From Hydrogenophaga sp. PAMC20947 (GTDB lineage: Bacteria; Pseudomonadota; Gammaproteobacteria; Burkholderiales; Burkholderiaceae_C), in assembly GCF_004795855.1 (NCBI RefSeq), contig NZ_CP039252.1, positions 1,550,001 through 1,614,000 on the forward strand: DNA of 64,000 bases, written 5' to 3'. The notes under the pieces were generated by a model that saw nothing but the letters and a program-made list of their open reading frames with translations, made no database searches and had not been told where the DNA came from. Below are positions 51,391 to 59,347 of the stretch, in pieces. The position numbers were made by a program, and so were the translations under genes. The number at the start of each line of letters is the position of its first letter. Positions within the stretch are counted from its first letter, which is position 1.

Positions 51391-53511
51391 TCAATGCGTC
51401 TGACGTCGGGGATAGCGAATGTGCTCCACGAGCGCCAGAATCGGGCGTCCGGGGGCCGGGGTAACCAGACTGACGAGCACGATCACGGCGAAACCCAGCG
51501 GCACACCAAAGACGCCCGCCGAAATAGGTTGAATGCCCCACCACAGCTCCACCGGGGCGGTCACCCCAAAAATGCCCCGCAGCCAGGTCTGGGTGGTCAC
51601 CATGTAATAGAAGGTGATGGCGAGACCGCTGAGCATGCCCAGCGAAGCCGCGATACCAGTGGCGCGCTTCCAGAAAATGCCCAGCACCAGCGCCGGAAAA
51701 AATGCCGAAGCGGCAAAAGAAAAGGCTGCTGACACCAGAAAGAGGATATCCGCCGGCTTCTGCGCGGCGACATAGGCCGCCGCCAGGGCCACCATCAGCA
51801 ACAACACCTTGGAGATCGTCACCCGGCGCGCCGTTGAGGCGTGCGGATCGATCATCTTGTAGTACACGTCGTGCGACAGGGCATTGGCGATGGTGAGCAA
51901 CAGACCGTCGGCGGTGGACAGCGCCGCAGCCAGACCGCCAGCGGCCACCAGGCCGGAGATCACATACGGCAAACCCGCGATTTCTGCGGTTGCCAGGACG
52001 ATGATATCGCCGCCGATCGACATCTCGTTGAGCTGCAACAGGCCGTCGTGGTTCACATCGGTCACCGACAACAGGGCGGGATCGACTGTGTTCCAGGCCG
52101 AGACCCAGGCCGGCAATTGATCGAACGGCGTGCCGATCAGCACATTGAACACCTCGAACTTCACCATGACCGCGAGTGCGGGTGCTGTGAAATACAGCAG
52201 GAAAATGAAAAACAGCGACCAGGTGACCGACTCCCGCGCCTCGCGCACGCTGGGTACGGTGTAGTACCGCATGAGGATATGGGGCAAGGCTGCCGTCCCG
52301 ACCATGAGGCAAAACACCAGCGCGAGAAAATTGCGACGCGAATGGTCAAACAGCGTTTTCTCAGCGGGCGTGCCATCGGGATCGCCCAAAAATTGAGCGG
52401 CATGGGGCGGCATGCCGTTGAGCGGAAGGGATTTGGTGTCGGCAGCGGCCTTGCGCCGGCTCCAGGTCGCCTCGGCCGCTGTAGCCGTGCGGGGCAATGC
52501 AGACAGGGTCTTCTCGGCTTCGGACAAGGCGGTCGACGGCGCATTCGCCTCGCGCAATGCGGTCAGACGCGCTTCCGCCGCCGCTTTGTCGGCAATGAGC
52601 GCTCGGGCAGGGTCGTCCAGTTTTTTGGCCAGCTCGGCCGACAAGTTGGCGAAAATGCGCCGGACCTCCAGTTCCTTGGGATCTTGCTCGAGTTCTTTTT
52701 CCTTGGCGGTGACTTTCTCCAGCTGGTACCCGTAGATGGCCTGCGGCACGGGCACACCCGTCTGCTTCACCGACAACCAGACCACGGGAATCAGGTAGGC
52801 CACGATGATCACGATGTACTGGGCCACTTGGGTCCAGGTCACGGCGCGCATGCCACCGAGGAATGAGCACACCAAAATACCGCCCAGTCCGAGAAAGATC
52901 CCCAGCTCAAACGCCACACCGATCAAGCGCGAGGTGATGAGGCCCACGCCATAAATCTGGGCCACCACGTAAATGAACGAGCACAGTATGGCCGCCCCCA
53001 CGCCCAGCAGCCGGGGAAGGTGCCCACCATAGCGCTCACCCAGAAAATCCGGGATCGTGAACTGGCCAAACTTGCGCAGGTATGGCGCCAGCAGAAGGGC
53101 CACAAGGCAGTAACCACCGGTCCACCCCAAAATGAAAGCCAGTCCGTTGTAGCCGGTGAGATAAAGGGTGCCCGCCAGGCCGATGAACGAAGCGGCCGAC
53201 ATCCAGTCGGCACCGGTCGCCATGCCGTTGTACACCGCCGGCACCCGCCGTCCAGCCACGTAGTACTCGGTGGCATCGGTGGTGCGGCTCATGATGCCAA
53301 TGGCGGCGTACAGGCCAATGGTGGCGATCAGGAAAATGAAACCGATCCACTCTCGAGGCAGCCCCCATTGTTCCAGCACGGCGAGCACCGCCACGAACAG
53401 GAAAAATCCCAAGGTGTACCAGCGGTAAATCTTGTTGAGTTGCCGCTTGAAAGCCGCGTTGAAGGCCTTGGCGCGGCCAGCCTGGGATATGTGCACGGGT
53501 GGGCGAGCCAT
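51391..53511 (-). CDS. Sodium:solute symporter, large subunit (VC_2705/ActP-like)
   Basis: 706 residues with about 13 membrane helices of the SSS family. Characteristic stretches are YYVAGRRVPAVYNGMATGADWMSAASF and YNGLAFILGWTGGY early, and GLAAALSTADGLLLTIANAL in the C-terminal half. A charged, helical insertion of about 130 residues (roughly 262-392, EKVTAKEKELEQDPKELEV and following) splits the transmembrane part; this occurs in the VC_2705-type symporters that work with a DUF4212 small subunit. The likely substrate is acetate or another short carboxylate. It starts 2 bases after the small-subunit stop. Confidence 0.9.
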   Translation of the reverse strand: MARPPVHISQAGRAKAFNAAFKRQLNKIYRWYTLGFFLFVAVLAVLEQWGLPREWIGFIFLIATIGLYAAIGIMSRTTDATEYYVAGRRVPAVYNGMATGADWMSAASFIGLAGTLYLTGYNGLAFILGWTGGYCLVALLLAPYLRKFGQFTIPDFLGERYGGHLPRLLGVGAAILCSFIYVVAQIYGVGLITSRLIGVAFELGIFLGLGGILVCSFLGGMRAVTWTQVAQYIVIIVAYLIPVVWLSVKQTGVPVPQAIYGYQLEKVTAKEKELEQDPKELEVRRIFANLSAELAKKLDDPARALIADKAAAEARLTALREANAPSTALSEAEKTLSALPRTATAAEATWSRRKAAADTKSLPLNGMPPHAAQFLGDPDGTPAEKTLFDHSRRNFLALVFCLMVGTAALPHILMRYYTVPSVREARESVTWSLFFIFLLYFTAPALAVMVKFEVFNVLIGTPFDQLPAWVSAWNTVDPALLSVTDVNHDGLLQLNEMSIGGDIIVLATAEIAGLPYVISGLVAAGGLAAALSTADGLLLTIANALSHDVYYKMIDPHASTARRVTISKVLLLMVALAAAYVAAQKPADILFLVSAAFSFAASAFFPALVLGIFWKRATGIAASLGMLSGLAITFYYMVTTQTWLRGIFGVTAPVELWWGIQPISAGVFGVPLGFAVIVLVSLVTPAPGRPILALVEHIRYPRRQTH

Positions 53512-53513
53512 GG

Positions 53514-53774
53514 TCAGTCGTCGATTTCGTCTTGATCGTGGGCCACGTCAAGCCGGTGCATGGCCCAAGCGTAGAACCCGATGATCAAACCGTAGATCAA
53601 TGGTCCGCCTTGCGCACCTAGCCAGAAGCTGAAGGGCCACCCAAAGAACGTGAAACTCAGATCCCTGGCGAAATAGGTGGCGACAAAGCTCACCAGAAAC
53701 CAGACCAGCAGGAGCGCCGCGGTGAGCCACAAGGTCTTGCGCCAGTAGCGCCGCTGTTTGTCGGAAGGGTTCAT
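53514..53774 (-). CDS. DUF4212 small subunit of the sodium symporter
   Basis: 86 residues from MNPSDKQRRYWRKTL. Two hydrophobic helices (LWLTAALLLVWFLVSFVATY, then FWLGAQGGPLIYGLIIGFYAW) are joined by ARDLSFTFFGWPFSFW, the DUF4212 signature. It is always paired with the large SSS subunit, here 2 bases away. The C-terminus is acidic. Confidence 0.93.
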   Translation of the reverse strand: MNPSDKQRRYWRKTLWLTAALLLVWFLVSFVATYFARDLSFTFFGWPFSFWLGAQGGPLIYGLIIGFYAWAMHRLDVAHDQDEIDD

Positions 53775-53778
53775 CGGG

Positions 53779-54417
53779 TCAAGGCAAAACGGGAGGCAGG
53801 TCTGATTGGCCTGCGGACTGGGGCAATGGAGCAGGTCGGCCAAGCGTACCGCTCAAGCCTGTTTCATGTTCCAGCTGGGCCGCGATTTTGGGCTCAAACT
53901 GGTGCAGCCTGTGGATGATGCGGTGGGCGTCATCCAGGGCACCCAGATCGGTGTGCACGCGGGCAAGCTGGTACCAGCCATGAGGGCTCATGGGTTGCAA
54001 GCGCGTGTTGGCTTCCAGAGCGGGCACGGCTTCGGCCAGGCGCTCCTGAGCGATCAGACTCAGCGCCAGACCGTACCAGGCCCGGTCCAGCGACGGGTCC
54101 AACTCCACCGCTCGGCGAAACGCATGCTCGGCCTCAGCGGTGCGCTCCAGGCGCTCGCACACAAAGCCGAAGTTGAACCAGGAAGAAGCCAGCGGCGGTG
54201 GTTGCGCCAGACACAGCTTCAGGGAGCGATAGGCCTCGTCCCACAACCCGTCCTGGGCTTGCCAGTGGGCCAGCGTGGCCCACATAGAGGCGTCGGATGG
54301 ACTGATGGCCAGCCACGCCTGCAACGTCTGGCGCACGCGCGCGCCAGAGCCCAGGGTGCCAAACAACACCAGGGCCCCCCTCAACCGCAGCCGGGGCCAC
54401 CGCAAGCTCAGCGACAC
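53779..54417 (-). CDS. TPR-repeat protein
   Basis: 212 residues from a GTG (54417) that overlaps the end of the upstream membrane-protein gene by 10 bases. Several tetratricopeptide helices are visible (SSWFNFGFVCERLERTAEAE, LDRAWYGLALSLIAQERLAE, SPHGWYQLARVHTDLGALDD). No signal peptide is evident. It probably acts as a protein-interaction module; partner unknown. It lies 4 bases before the DUF4212 gene and so is likely cotranscribed with the symporter. Confidence 0.8.
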   Translation of the reverse strand: MSLSLRWPRLRLRGALVLFGTLGSGARVRQTLQAWLAISPSDASMWATLAHWQAQDGLWDEAYRSLKLCLAQPPPLASSWFNFGFVCERLERTAEAEHAFRRAVELDPSLDRAWYGLALSLIAQERLAEAVPALEANTRLQPMSPHGWYQLARVHTDLGALDDAHRIIHRLHQFEPKIAAQLEHETGLSGTLGRPAPLPQSAGQSDLPPVLP

Positions 54418-54704
54418 AGCTGCACGCCCATCTGCAAGCAGTGCGATATTTTGAGCACGGTCACAACCAGCCAGGCAAGCAGCAACAGCAAGAATGCGAT
54501 CCAGGCATGGTGGCGCGGCAAGACCCAGCGCGGCGCGACCCAGCCAGCGGCCACCACAAAGGGACGACCGACGTGCTGCAGCAACTGGTAGACCACATTG
54601 TTCGCGCGGCGCTCTCCGGCGAAAAGTCCCAGCAGCCACTGCCCTGCCAATGACATCAAAGCCACTTCGGCGATCAGTTTGGCGATAGAGAGCATCGTGA
54701 GCAT
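54408..54704 (-). CDS. Small membrane protein of unknown function
   Basis: 98 residues, with hydrophobic segments at about 1-30 (MLSIAKLIAEVALMSLAGQW region) and 70-90 (AWIAFLLLLLAWLVVTVL), and a conserved-looking NNVVYQLLQHVGRPFV. It starts the TPR-DUF4212-symporter group. No family was recognised with certainty. The start could be the Met three codons later. Confidence 0.72.
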   Translation of the reverse strand: MLTMLSIAKLIAEVALMSLAGQWLLGLFAGERRANNVVYQLLQHVGRPFVVAAGWVAPRWVLPRHHAWIAFLLLLLAWLVVTVLKISHCLQMGVQLCR

Positions 54705-54791
54705 GTCAGTTTGGAGTCAAGTTAAATACATTCTGAATTGTGACCTTACCAAGCTCTTACATGGCAGCACTTCAACCCCCTGACACAGGTC

Positions 54792-54834
54792 AAACCCCGA
54801 GCGGGTTTACCCGACATGAACCCCATTTCGGGGT
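54792..54834 (+). promoter_or_regulatory. Two short inverted repeats in the divergent gap before the DUF294 gene
   Basis: AAACCC-CGAGC-GGGTTT (54792-54808) and ACCCC-ATTTC-GGGGT (54820-54834) lie 40-80 bases before the DUF294 start, in the 170-base region between it and the divergent membrane-protein gene. They may be binding sites or leader hairpins. Confidence 0.4.
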
Positions 54835-54874
54835 GTAGGATGGAAATCTCTCCAGGTTTTTTGGTCCCACGCGC

Positions 54875-56734
54875 ATGAGCATGTCACCCCTCGCACCGCC
54901 CAACTTTCGCCCTCAGCTGGATCAGCACCGGGCTTTCGGCATGCTCCCCTCGGCAGCGCGAGACCGCCTCGCAAGCGCTTGGGACGTGCACCCACTGGAA
55001 GCGGGACAACGCTTCGCCATCGGCGTGGATTTCAAGCTGTCTTTGTTCTGGCTGCTGGAGGGCGCTGTCGACTTGCTTGACCCGGATGGACGTCCGCTGG
55101 TCGCCTTGCGAACCGGCGATCTCTTCGGACTGGACCAAGCGGATTCCTTGCTGATCAGCGCCGCGCAGGCCAGCAGTCCGGGCAGCGTCGCGCAGCTGCC
55201 GCTGAGCGAAGTTCAGGCGCTGTGTCAGGACACCCCCGCCCTTACCTGCTTCCTGCCGCCGTTTGCGCCAGCGGCGAGCGAATCGGCTGGACAGCACGGC
55301 GGCAGCGGCAGCGACCCCGCGCTCAACCTGATGACCACACCCGTGCGATCCCTGATCAAGCGGGCACCGATCATGCTGGCGCCACAAACCACGATCCGCG
55401 AGGCGGCCGAGTTGATGCGGGAGCAACGGGTGTCGTCCGTCCTGATCGAACAAGACCAGCGGCTCTTTGGCCTGGTCACCGACCGCGACCTGCGCAACCG
55501 GGTCGTTGCGGCAGGGATGGATACCGGCCGGTCCATCATGGACATCGCCACCCTGGCGCCCCTGACCATGGATGTGGAAAACCCCGCGTTTGACGCCCTT
55601 TTGCTGATGGCAAGGCACAACATCCACCACGTCCCGGTGCTCGACGGACACCGCATTGCCGGCATGATCACCGCCACCGACATCACCGAGCGACACAGCA
55701 CCTCGGCGGTGTACCTGGCGGGCGAGGTCTACAAACAAAACACAGTCAATGGCTTGCAGACGGCGGCCGCAAGGATCAAGCGCCTGCAACAGAGTCTGGC
55801 CTCTGCGCAAGCCTCGGCCTACAGCACCGGACACATCATCACCGCCATTACCGACGCCATCACCAGCCGCTTGCTTCAGCTCGGTGAAGCCCAGCTGGGC
55901 CCAGCCCCCATCGACTATGTGTGGGTGGCGGCCGGCTCACAAGCGCGCAGCGAGCAAACGGCGAAATCCGATCAGGACAATTGCATGGTGCTTGACGACA
56001 GCTTCAACGAGGCCGAGCACGGCGCCTACTTCAAGGCACTGGCCACCTTTGTCTGCGATGGTCTGGACGCCTGCGGCTACATCTATTGCCCCGGCGAGAT
56101 GATGGCCATGACCGATACCTGGCGCCAGCCCAAACGCAAATGGGCCGAGTACTTTGCTCGCTGGACAGGGCAGCCCGACCCCAAGTCGCTGATGCTGACC
56201 TGTGTTTTCTTCGACCTGCGGGCCATCTATGGCAAAACAACCCTGCTGGAGGGTTTGCGCGCCGAGGTCTTGCAGCGCACCCAAGGCAACACGCTTTTCC
56301 TGGCGCACATGGTAGGCAATGCCCTCCAGCACCAACCCCCTCTGGGCATGTTCAAAGGCATATCAACCATCCGCAGCGGTGAGCACAAAGGCAAAATCGA
56401 CATGAAGCACACCGGTGTGGTGCCCATCGTCGATCTGGCTCGTGTGTATGCACTCGCAGGCGCGCACGAGGAGGTCAATACACACGACCGCCTGGTGAGT
56501 TCGGCGGCGCAGAGCGCCATCAGCGAACAAAGTGCCCGCGACCTGCGCGACGCACTGGAGTTTCTGGCCTACACCCGCATCCAGCACCAGGCGCGCCAAA
56601 TTGGCGCGGGCCAGGAACCCGACAACTTCCTGCCCCTCAACGTGGTTTCCAACTTTGAACGCAGCCAGCTCAAAGATGCGTTCACCGTGGTTCACGATCT
56701 GCAAAACGTGTTGGGCCAGCGGTACAGGATGTGA
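54875..56734 (+). CDS. cNMP-binding/CBS/DUF294 nucleotidyltransferase-like protein
   Basis: 619 residues in four parts: an N-terminal cyclic-nucleotide-binding-like domain (1-120, without the canonical Arg-Ser cassette), a CBS pair (about 150-275; TIREAAELMREQRVSSVLI, HNIHHVPVLDGHRIAGMITATD), a DUF294 nucleotidyltransferase domain with GSQARSEQTAKSDQDN near 350, and DUF294_C. Related proteins sit beside acetate symporters and CrbS-type kinases and may adjust their activity. The reaction is not known. The NTase G-S-x-x-R-x-E...S-D-x-D residues look intact. Confidence 0.9.
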   Translation: MSMSPLAPPNFRPQLDQHRAFGMLPSAARDRLASAWDVHPLEAGQRFAIGVDFKLSLFWLLEGAVDLLDPDGRPLVALRTGDLFGLDQADSLLISAAQASSPGSVAQLPLSEVQALCQDTPALTCFLPPFAPAASESAGQHGGSGSDPALNLMTTPVRSLIKRAPIMLAPQTTIREAAELMREQRVSSVLIEQDQRLFGLVTDRDLRNRVVAAGMDTGRSIMDIATLAPLTMDVENPAFDALLLMARHNIHHVPVLDGHRIAGMITATDITERHSTSAVYLAGEVYKQNTVNGLQTAAARIKRLQQSLASAQASAYSTGHIITAITDAITSRLLQLGEAQLGPAPIDYVWVAAGSQARSEQTAKSDQDNCMVLDDSFNEAEHGAYFKALATFVCDGLDACGYIYCPGEMMAMTDTWRQPKRKWAEYFARWTGQPDPKSLMLTCVFFDLRAIYGKTTLLEGLRAEVLQRTQGNTLFLAHMVGNALQHQPPLGMFKGISTIRSGEHKGKIDMKHTGVVPIVDLARVYALAGAHEEVNTHDRLVSSAAQSAISEQSARDLRDALEFLAYTRIQHQARQIGAGQEPDNFLPLNVVSNFERSQLKDAFTVVHDLQNVLGQRYRM

Positions 56735-56774
56735 CCCCCCTTGGGGGCTGACACCGCAGGTGGCGCAGGGGGGG

Positions 56775-58973
56775 TCAATACTTCAAGCGGGCGTAATAGG
56801 TTTTCTGAGCAGCCTCCCTTGCCTGCCCCAGCGTGTGAATGCCCTTCTCTGCCAGCAGCGGAACCAGCTTCACAAACACCTCGGCCGTGACCATGGCGTC
56901 GCCGAGGGCCGTGTGTCGGCCGACGATGGTGACGTTAAAACGTTCGGCCAATGCCTCGAGGCGGTGGGAGTCCTGATTGGGGTGAACCAGGGCCGAAAGC
57001 AGCAGCGTGTCGAGCACAGGGTGGTCAAACACCAGGCCGGTCTGTTGTTCCTTCAACTGCAGGAAACGCATGTCAAACGCAGCGTTGTGCGCCACCAGCA
57101 CGGTGTCTTGCGCAAACGCATGAAAGGCAGGCAAGACTTCAGCGATGGAGGGCTGACCCTGCACCATGTCGGGCGTGATGCCGTGGATGGGAATGGTGAC
57201 CTCGGGTATTGACCGCTTCGGGTCCACCAGCTGCTCAAAACACTCTTGCTTCAAGAGCTTGCTGTTCACCACGCGCGCCGCACCAATCTGGATGATTTCG
57301 TCGCCTTGCGAGGGGTTCAAACCGGTGGTCTCGGTGTCGAAAACGGTGTAGCTCAGCTCGCTGAGCAGGCGGTCGTCCAACGCAAGGGTCTGCTCGGTGG
57401 TTTTGAACAGGTCAAAGTCGTAATACTCGGGGCGGCTGTCGCCTGGTTGCAAAGTGCCCGCGACCACTTCAGGCTGGTCCTTCGGGTTGGCCAACGGCAG
57501 CAAGATCCGGAAAAACGCATGGTGGCGGGTCCGCTCGCGTTCGAACCAGAAAGCCCCCCCATGTCGCTCCACCACGTCGCGCACGGTGATCCGTGTGGTT
57601 TCCAAGCCGACCTTGATCACGTCCATTTCCCAGCTCATCACCGTCTCGGTGCTGATGGCCTGGCCGGACCAGATCAGATCCAGCTGCGCTTTGCCTTTGC
57701 TGCCCTCGGCCAGGCCCAGGCGAAGCTGCACAAACCGCACCGAGAACTCATCCGACAAACGCGCGGTGAGATAACCGAGCGCCTGCAGCAATGAAAAGCT
57801 CTCAACCCTGAGCCACAGGCTGCTATCGACTTCCAGCGGCGAAGCAGGCACGCAGGTCATGACCTCAATGCGTTTGACCGCTGCGTTGATCAGGTCAGCA
57901 CCCAACATGTCTTCCAGTGGCCAGCGCGACGACGATGTGGTCACCGACTCGGCCTCAAGCGCACCGATGCGCTGGCTCAGCGAGCGGGTCTCTTCGCGCA
58001 CAACGCCCATAAAGCGCTCACGCATGGCCGGCTCAATGTCGGGGAAATCGAGCATGTCGATGGCCGCCTGCATGTTGGCCAACGCCGACCGACTGCCTTC
58101 GGTGAGGGTGAGCAAAACCTGGTCTTTTGCCGACTGCGCTTCGAAATCCTTTGTGATGTTCTCGAGCATGAGCACAAAGCCCGTGAGCTCGCGCACGGGC
58201 TCGGCCCCCTGCTCCGTCGTGGCGCGCACCGGCGCCATCTGCACCCGCAGCAACTGTCCGGAAGCCGTGCTGGTCACAAACTGGGCTGAAGGCTGAGCAG
58301 CCCCCCGTTGCATGCGCTGGCGGATGTTGTCCAACGCGTGGGCCACCAGCTTTTGATCAAACACGCTGTAAATCGATCGCCCGAGGCCGATCAGCTCTGC
58401 CCCCCCTGCTACGCCCGGTGCCTGCGACAAGGCCCGAAACTGCATGCGCGCACGGTTGTTGTAGAGCAAGACGCGGCCATCCAGGTTGCACACCACGACG
58501 CTTTGCGTGAGCTCCGACATCAATGCGGCCAGGCGCGATTTCTCTTGTTCGATGCCTTGAGCAGCCTCGGCGACGCGGCTGTCCATTTCGCCCCGCAGGG
58601 CTTCGCGCTGCCCCACCAGCTGGTTGAACAGCCCCGCCAACACCTGCGTCTCAGCGTTGCCTTTGAGCGGCAAGGTGCGCACCACATCGGTCTTGAGCAG
58701 CACCTGTGCTTCTTCGGCCAGTTGCACAGAGGGTGTGACCCAGTGGTCAAACCAGCGTTTCAGGGCCCAGGCGATAGCGGCCATGCCCGCGCCCCAGGTG
58801 AGGAGCAACAACACCGATTGCTCCCCGACCAGGCGCCACACGGTGGCACGGCTCTCTTCGTCCAGCGTAGAGCCCACCAGGCTGATGGTGGCGCCCAGCC
58901 AGGCCACGGACACCAACCCGGCGATCCCCAGCAGCCACCACAGGCGTCTGTCGGTTTTTTTCTGCCGGCTCAT
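56775..58973 (-). CDS. PAS/degenerate histidine kinase fused to DEDDh 3'-5' exonuclease
   Basis: 732 residues. Two N-terminal membrane helices (about 10-70) are followed by a HAMP-like linker, a PAS domain (about 155-270), and a kinase-like region. The usual phospho-histidine motif is missing (LTEGSRSALANMQAAIDML in its place), and the ATPase N-box is not visible. The C-terminal exonuclease (about 536-732) has a full DEDDh set: D546, E548 (FDTETTG), D634, H687, D692. It resembles the DNA polymerase III epsilon family. It starts 4 bases before the receiver stop, so both are coexpressed. An unusual architecture, but similar proteins occur near acetate-switch genes. Confidence 0.88.
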   Translation of the reverse strand: MSRQKKTDRRLWWLLGIAGLVSVAWLGATISLVGSTLDEESRATVWRLVGEQSVLLLLTWGAGMAAIAWALKRWFDHWVTPSVQLAEEAQVLLKTDVVRTLPLKGNAETQVLAGLFNQLVGQREALRGEMDSRVAEAAQGIEQEKSRLAALMSELTQSVVVCNLDGRVLLYNNRARMQFRALSQAPGVAGGAELIGLGRSIYSVFDQKLVAHALDNIRQRMQRGAAQPSAQFVTSTASGQLLRVQMAPVRATTEQGAEPVRELTGFVLMLENITKDFEAQSAKDQVLLTLTEGSRSALANMQAAIDMLDFPDIEPAMRERFMGVVREETRSLSQRIGALEAESVTTSSSRWPLEDMLGADLINAAVKRIEVMTCVPASPLEVDSSLWLRVESFSLLQALGYLTARLSDEFSVRFVQLRLGLAEGSKGKAQLDLIWSGQAISTETVMSWEMDVIKVGLETTRITVRDVVERHGGAFWFERERTRHHAFFRILLPLANPKDQPEVVAGTLQPGDSRPEYYDFDLFKTTEQTLALDDRLLSELSYTVFDTETTGLNPSQGDEIIQIGAARVVNSKLLKQECFEQLVDPKRSIPEVTIPIHGITPDMVQGQPSIAEVLPAFHAFAQDTVLVAHNAAFDMRFLQLKEQQTGLVFDHPVLDTLLLSALVHPNQDSHRLEALAERFNVTIVGRHTALGDAMVTAEVFVKLVPLLAEKGIHTLGQAREAAQKTYYARLKY

Positions 58974-59347
58974 GGCACCCCACCCAGCAGCTCTTGCACC
59001 TTTTGCACCAGTTCCTTGGTGGAAAAAGGCTTGGTCATATAAGCATTGGCGCCCAGGGCCATGCCTTTGGCTATGTCGGTGTCGCGGCCCTTGGCGGTCA
59101 GCATGAGAATTTTCGTCTCGCGCATCGTCTCGCTGTTGCGCACCTCATGGCACACGTCGAACCCGGTCTTGACCGGCATCATCACATCGAGCAAGACCAG
59201 ATCGGGTTTGTCGCGGGCAATCGCATCCAGCGCCTCTTGCCCGTCGCGGGCCAGGATGACTTCGTAGCCTTCGCGTTGCATCAGAAATTCCAGCGAGATC
59301 AGGATGTTGGGCTCGTCATCGGCAATCAGCAATTTTTGGATGGTCAT
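58970..59347 (-). CDS. Single-domain response regulator (receiver only)
   Basis: 125 residues, CheY-like. Acidic pair D10/D11 (LLIADDEPN), phospho-acceptor D54 (LVLLDVMMP), Thr in MLTAKG, Lys in MTKPFS. No output domain. It overlaps the SSS-kinase gene by 4 bases and the exonuclease-fusion gene by 4, so it probably receives phosphate from the SSS kinase. The output partner is not obvious. Confidence 0.94.
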   Translation of the reverse strand: MTIQKLLIADDEPNILISLEFLMQREGYEVILARDGQEALDAIARDKPDLVLLDVMMPVKTGFDVCHEVRNSETMRETKILMLTAKGRDTDIAKGMALGANAYMTKPFSTKELVQKVQELLGGVP

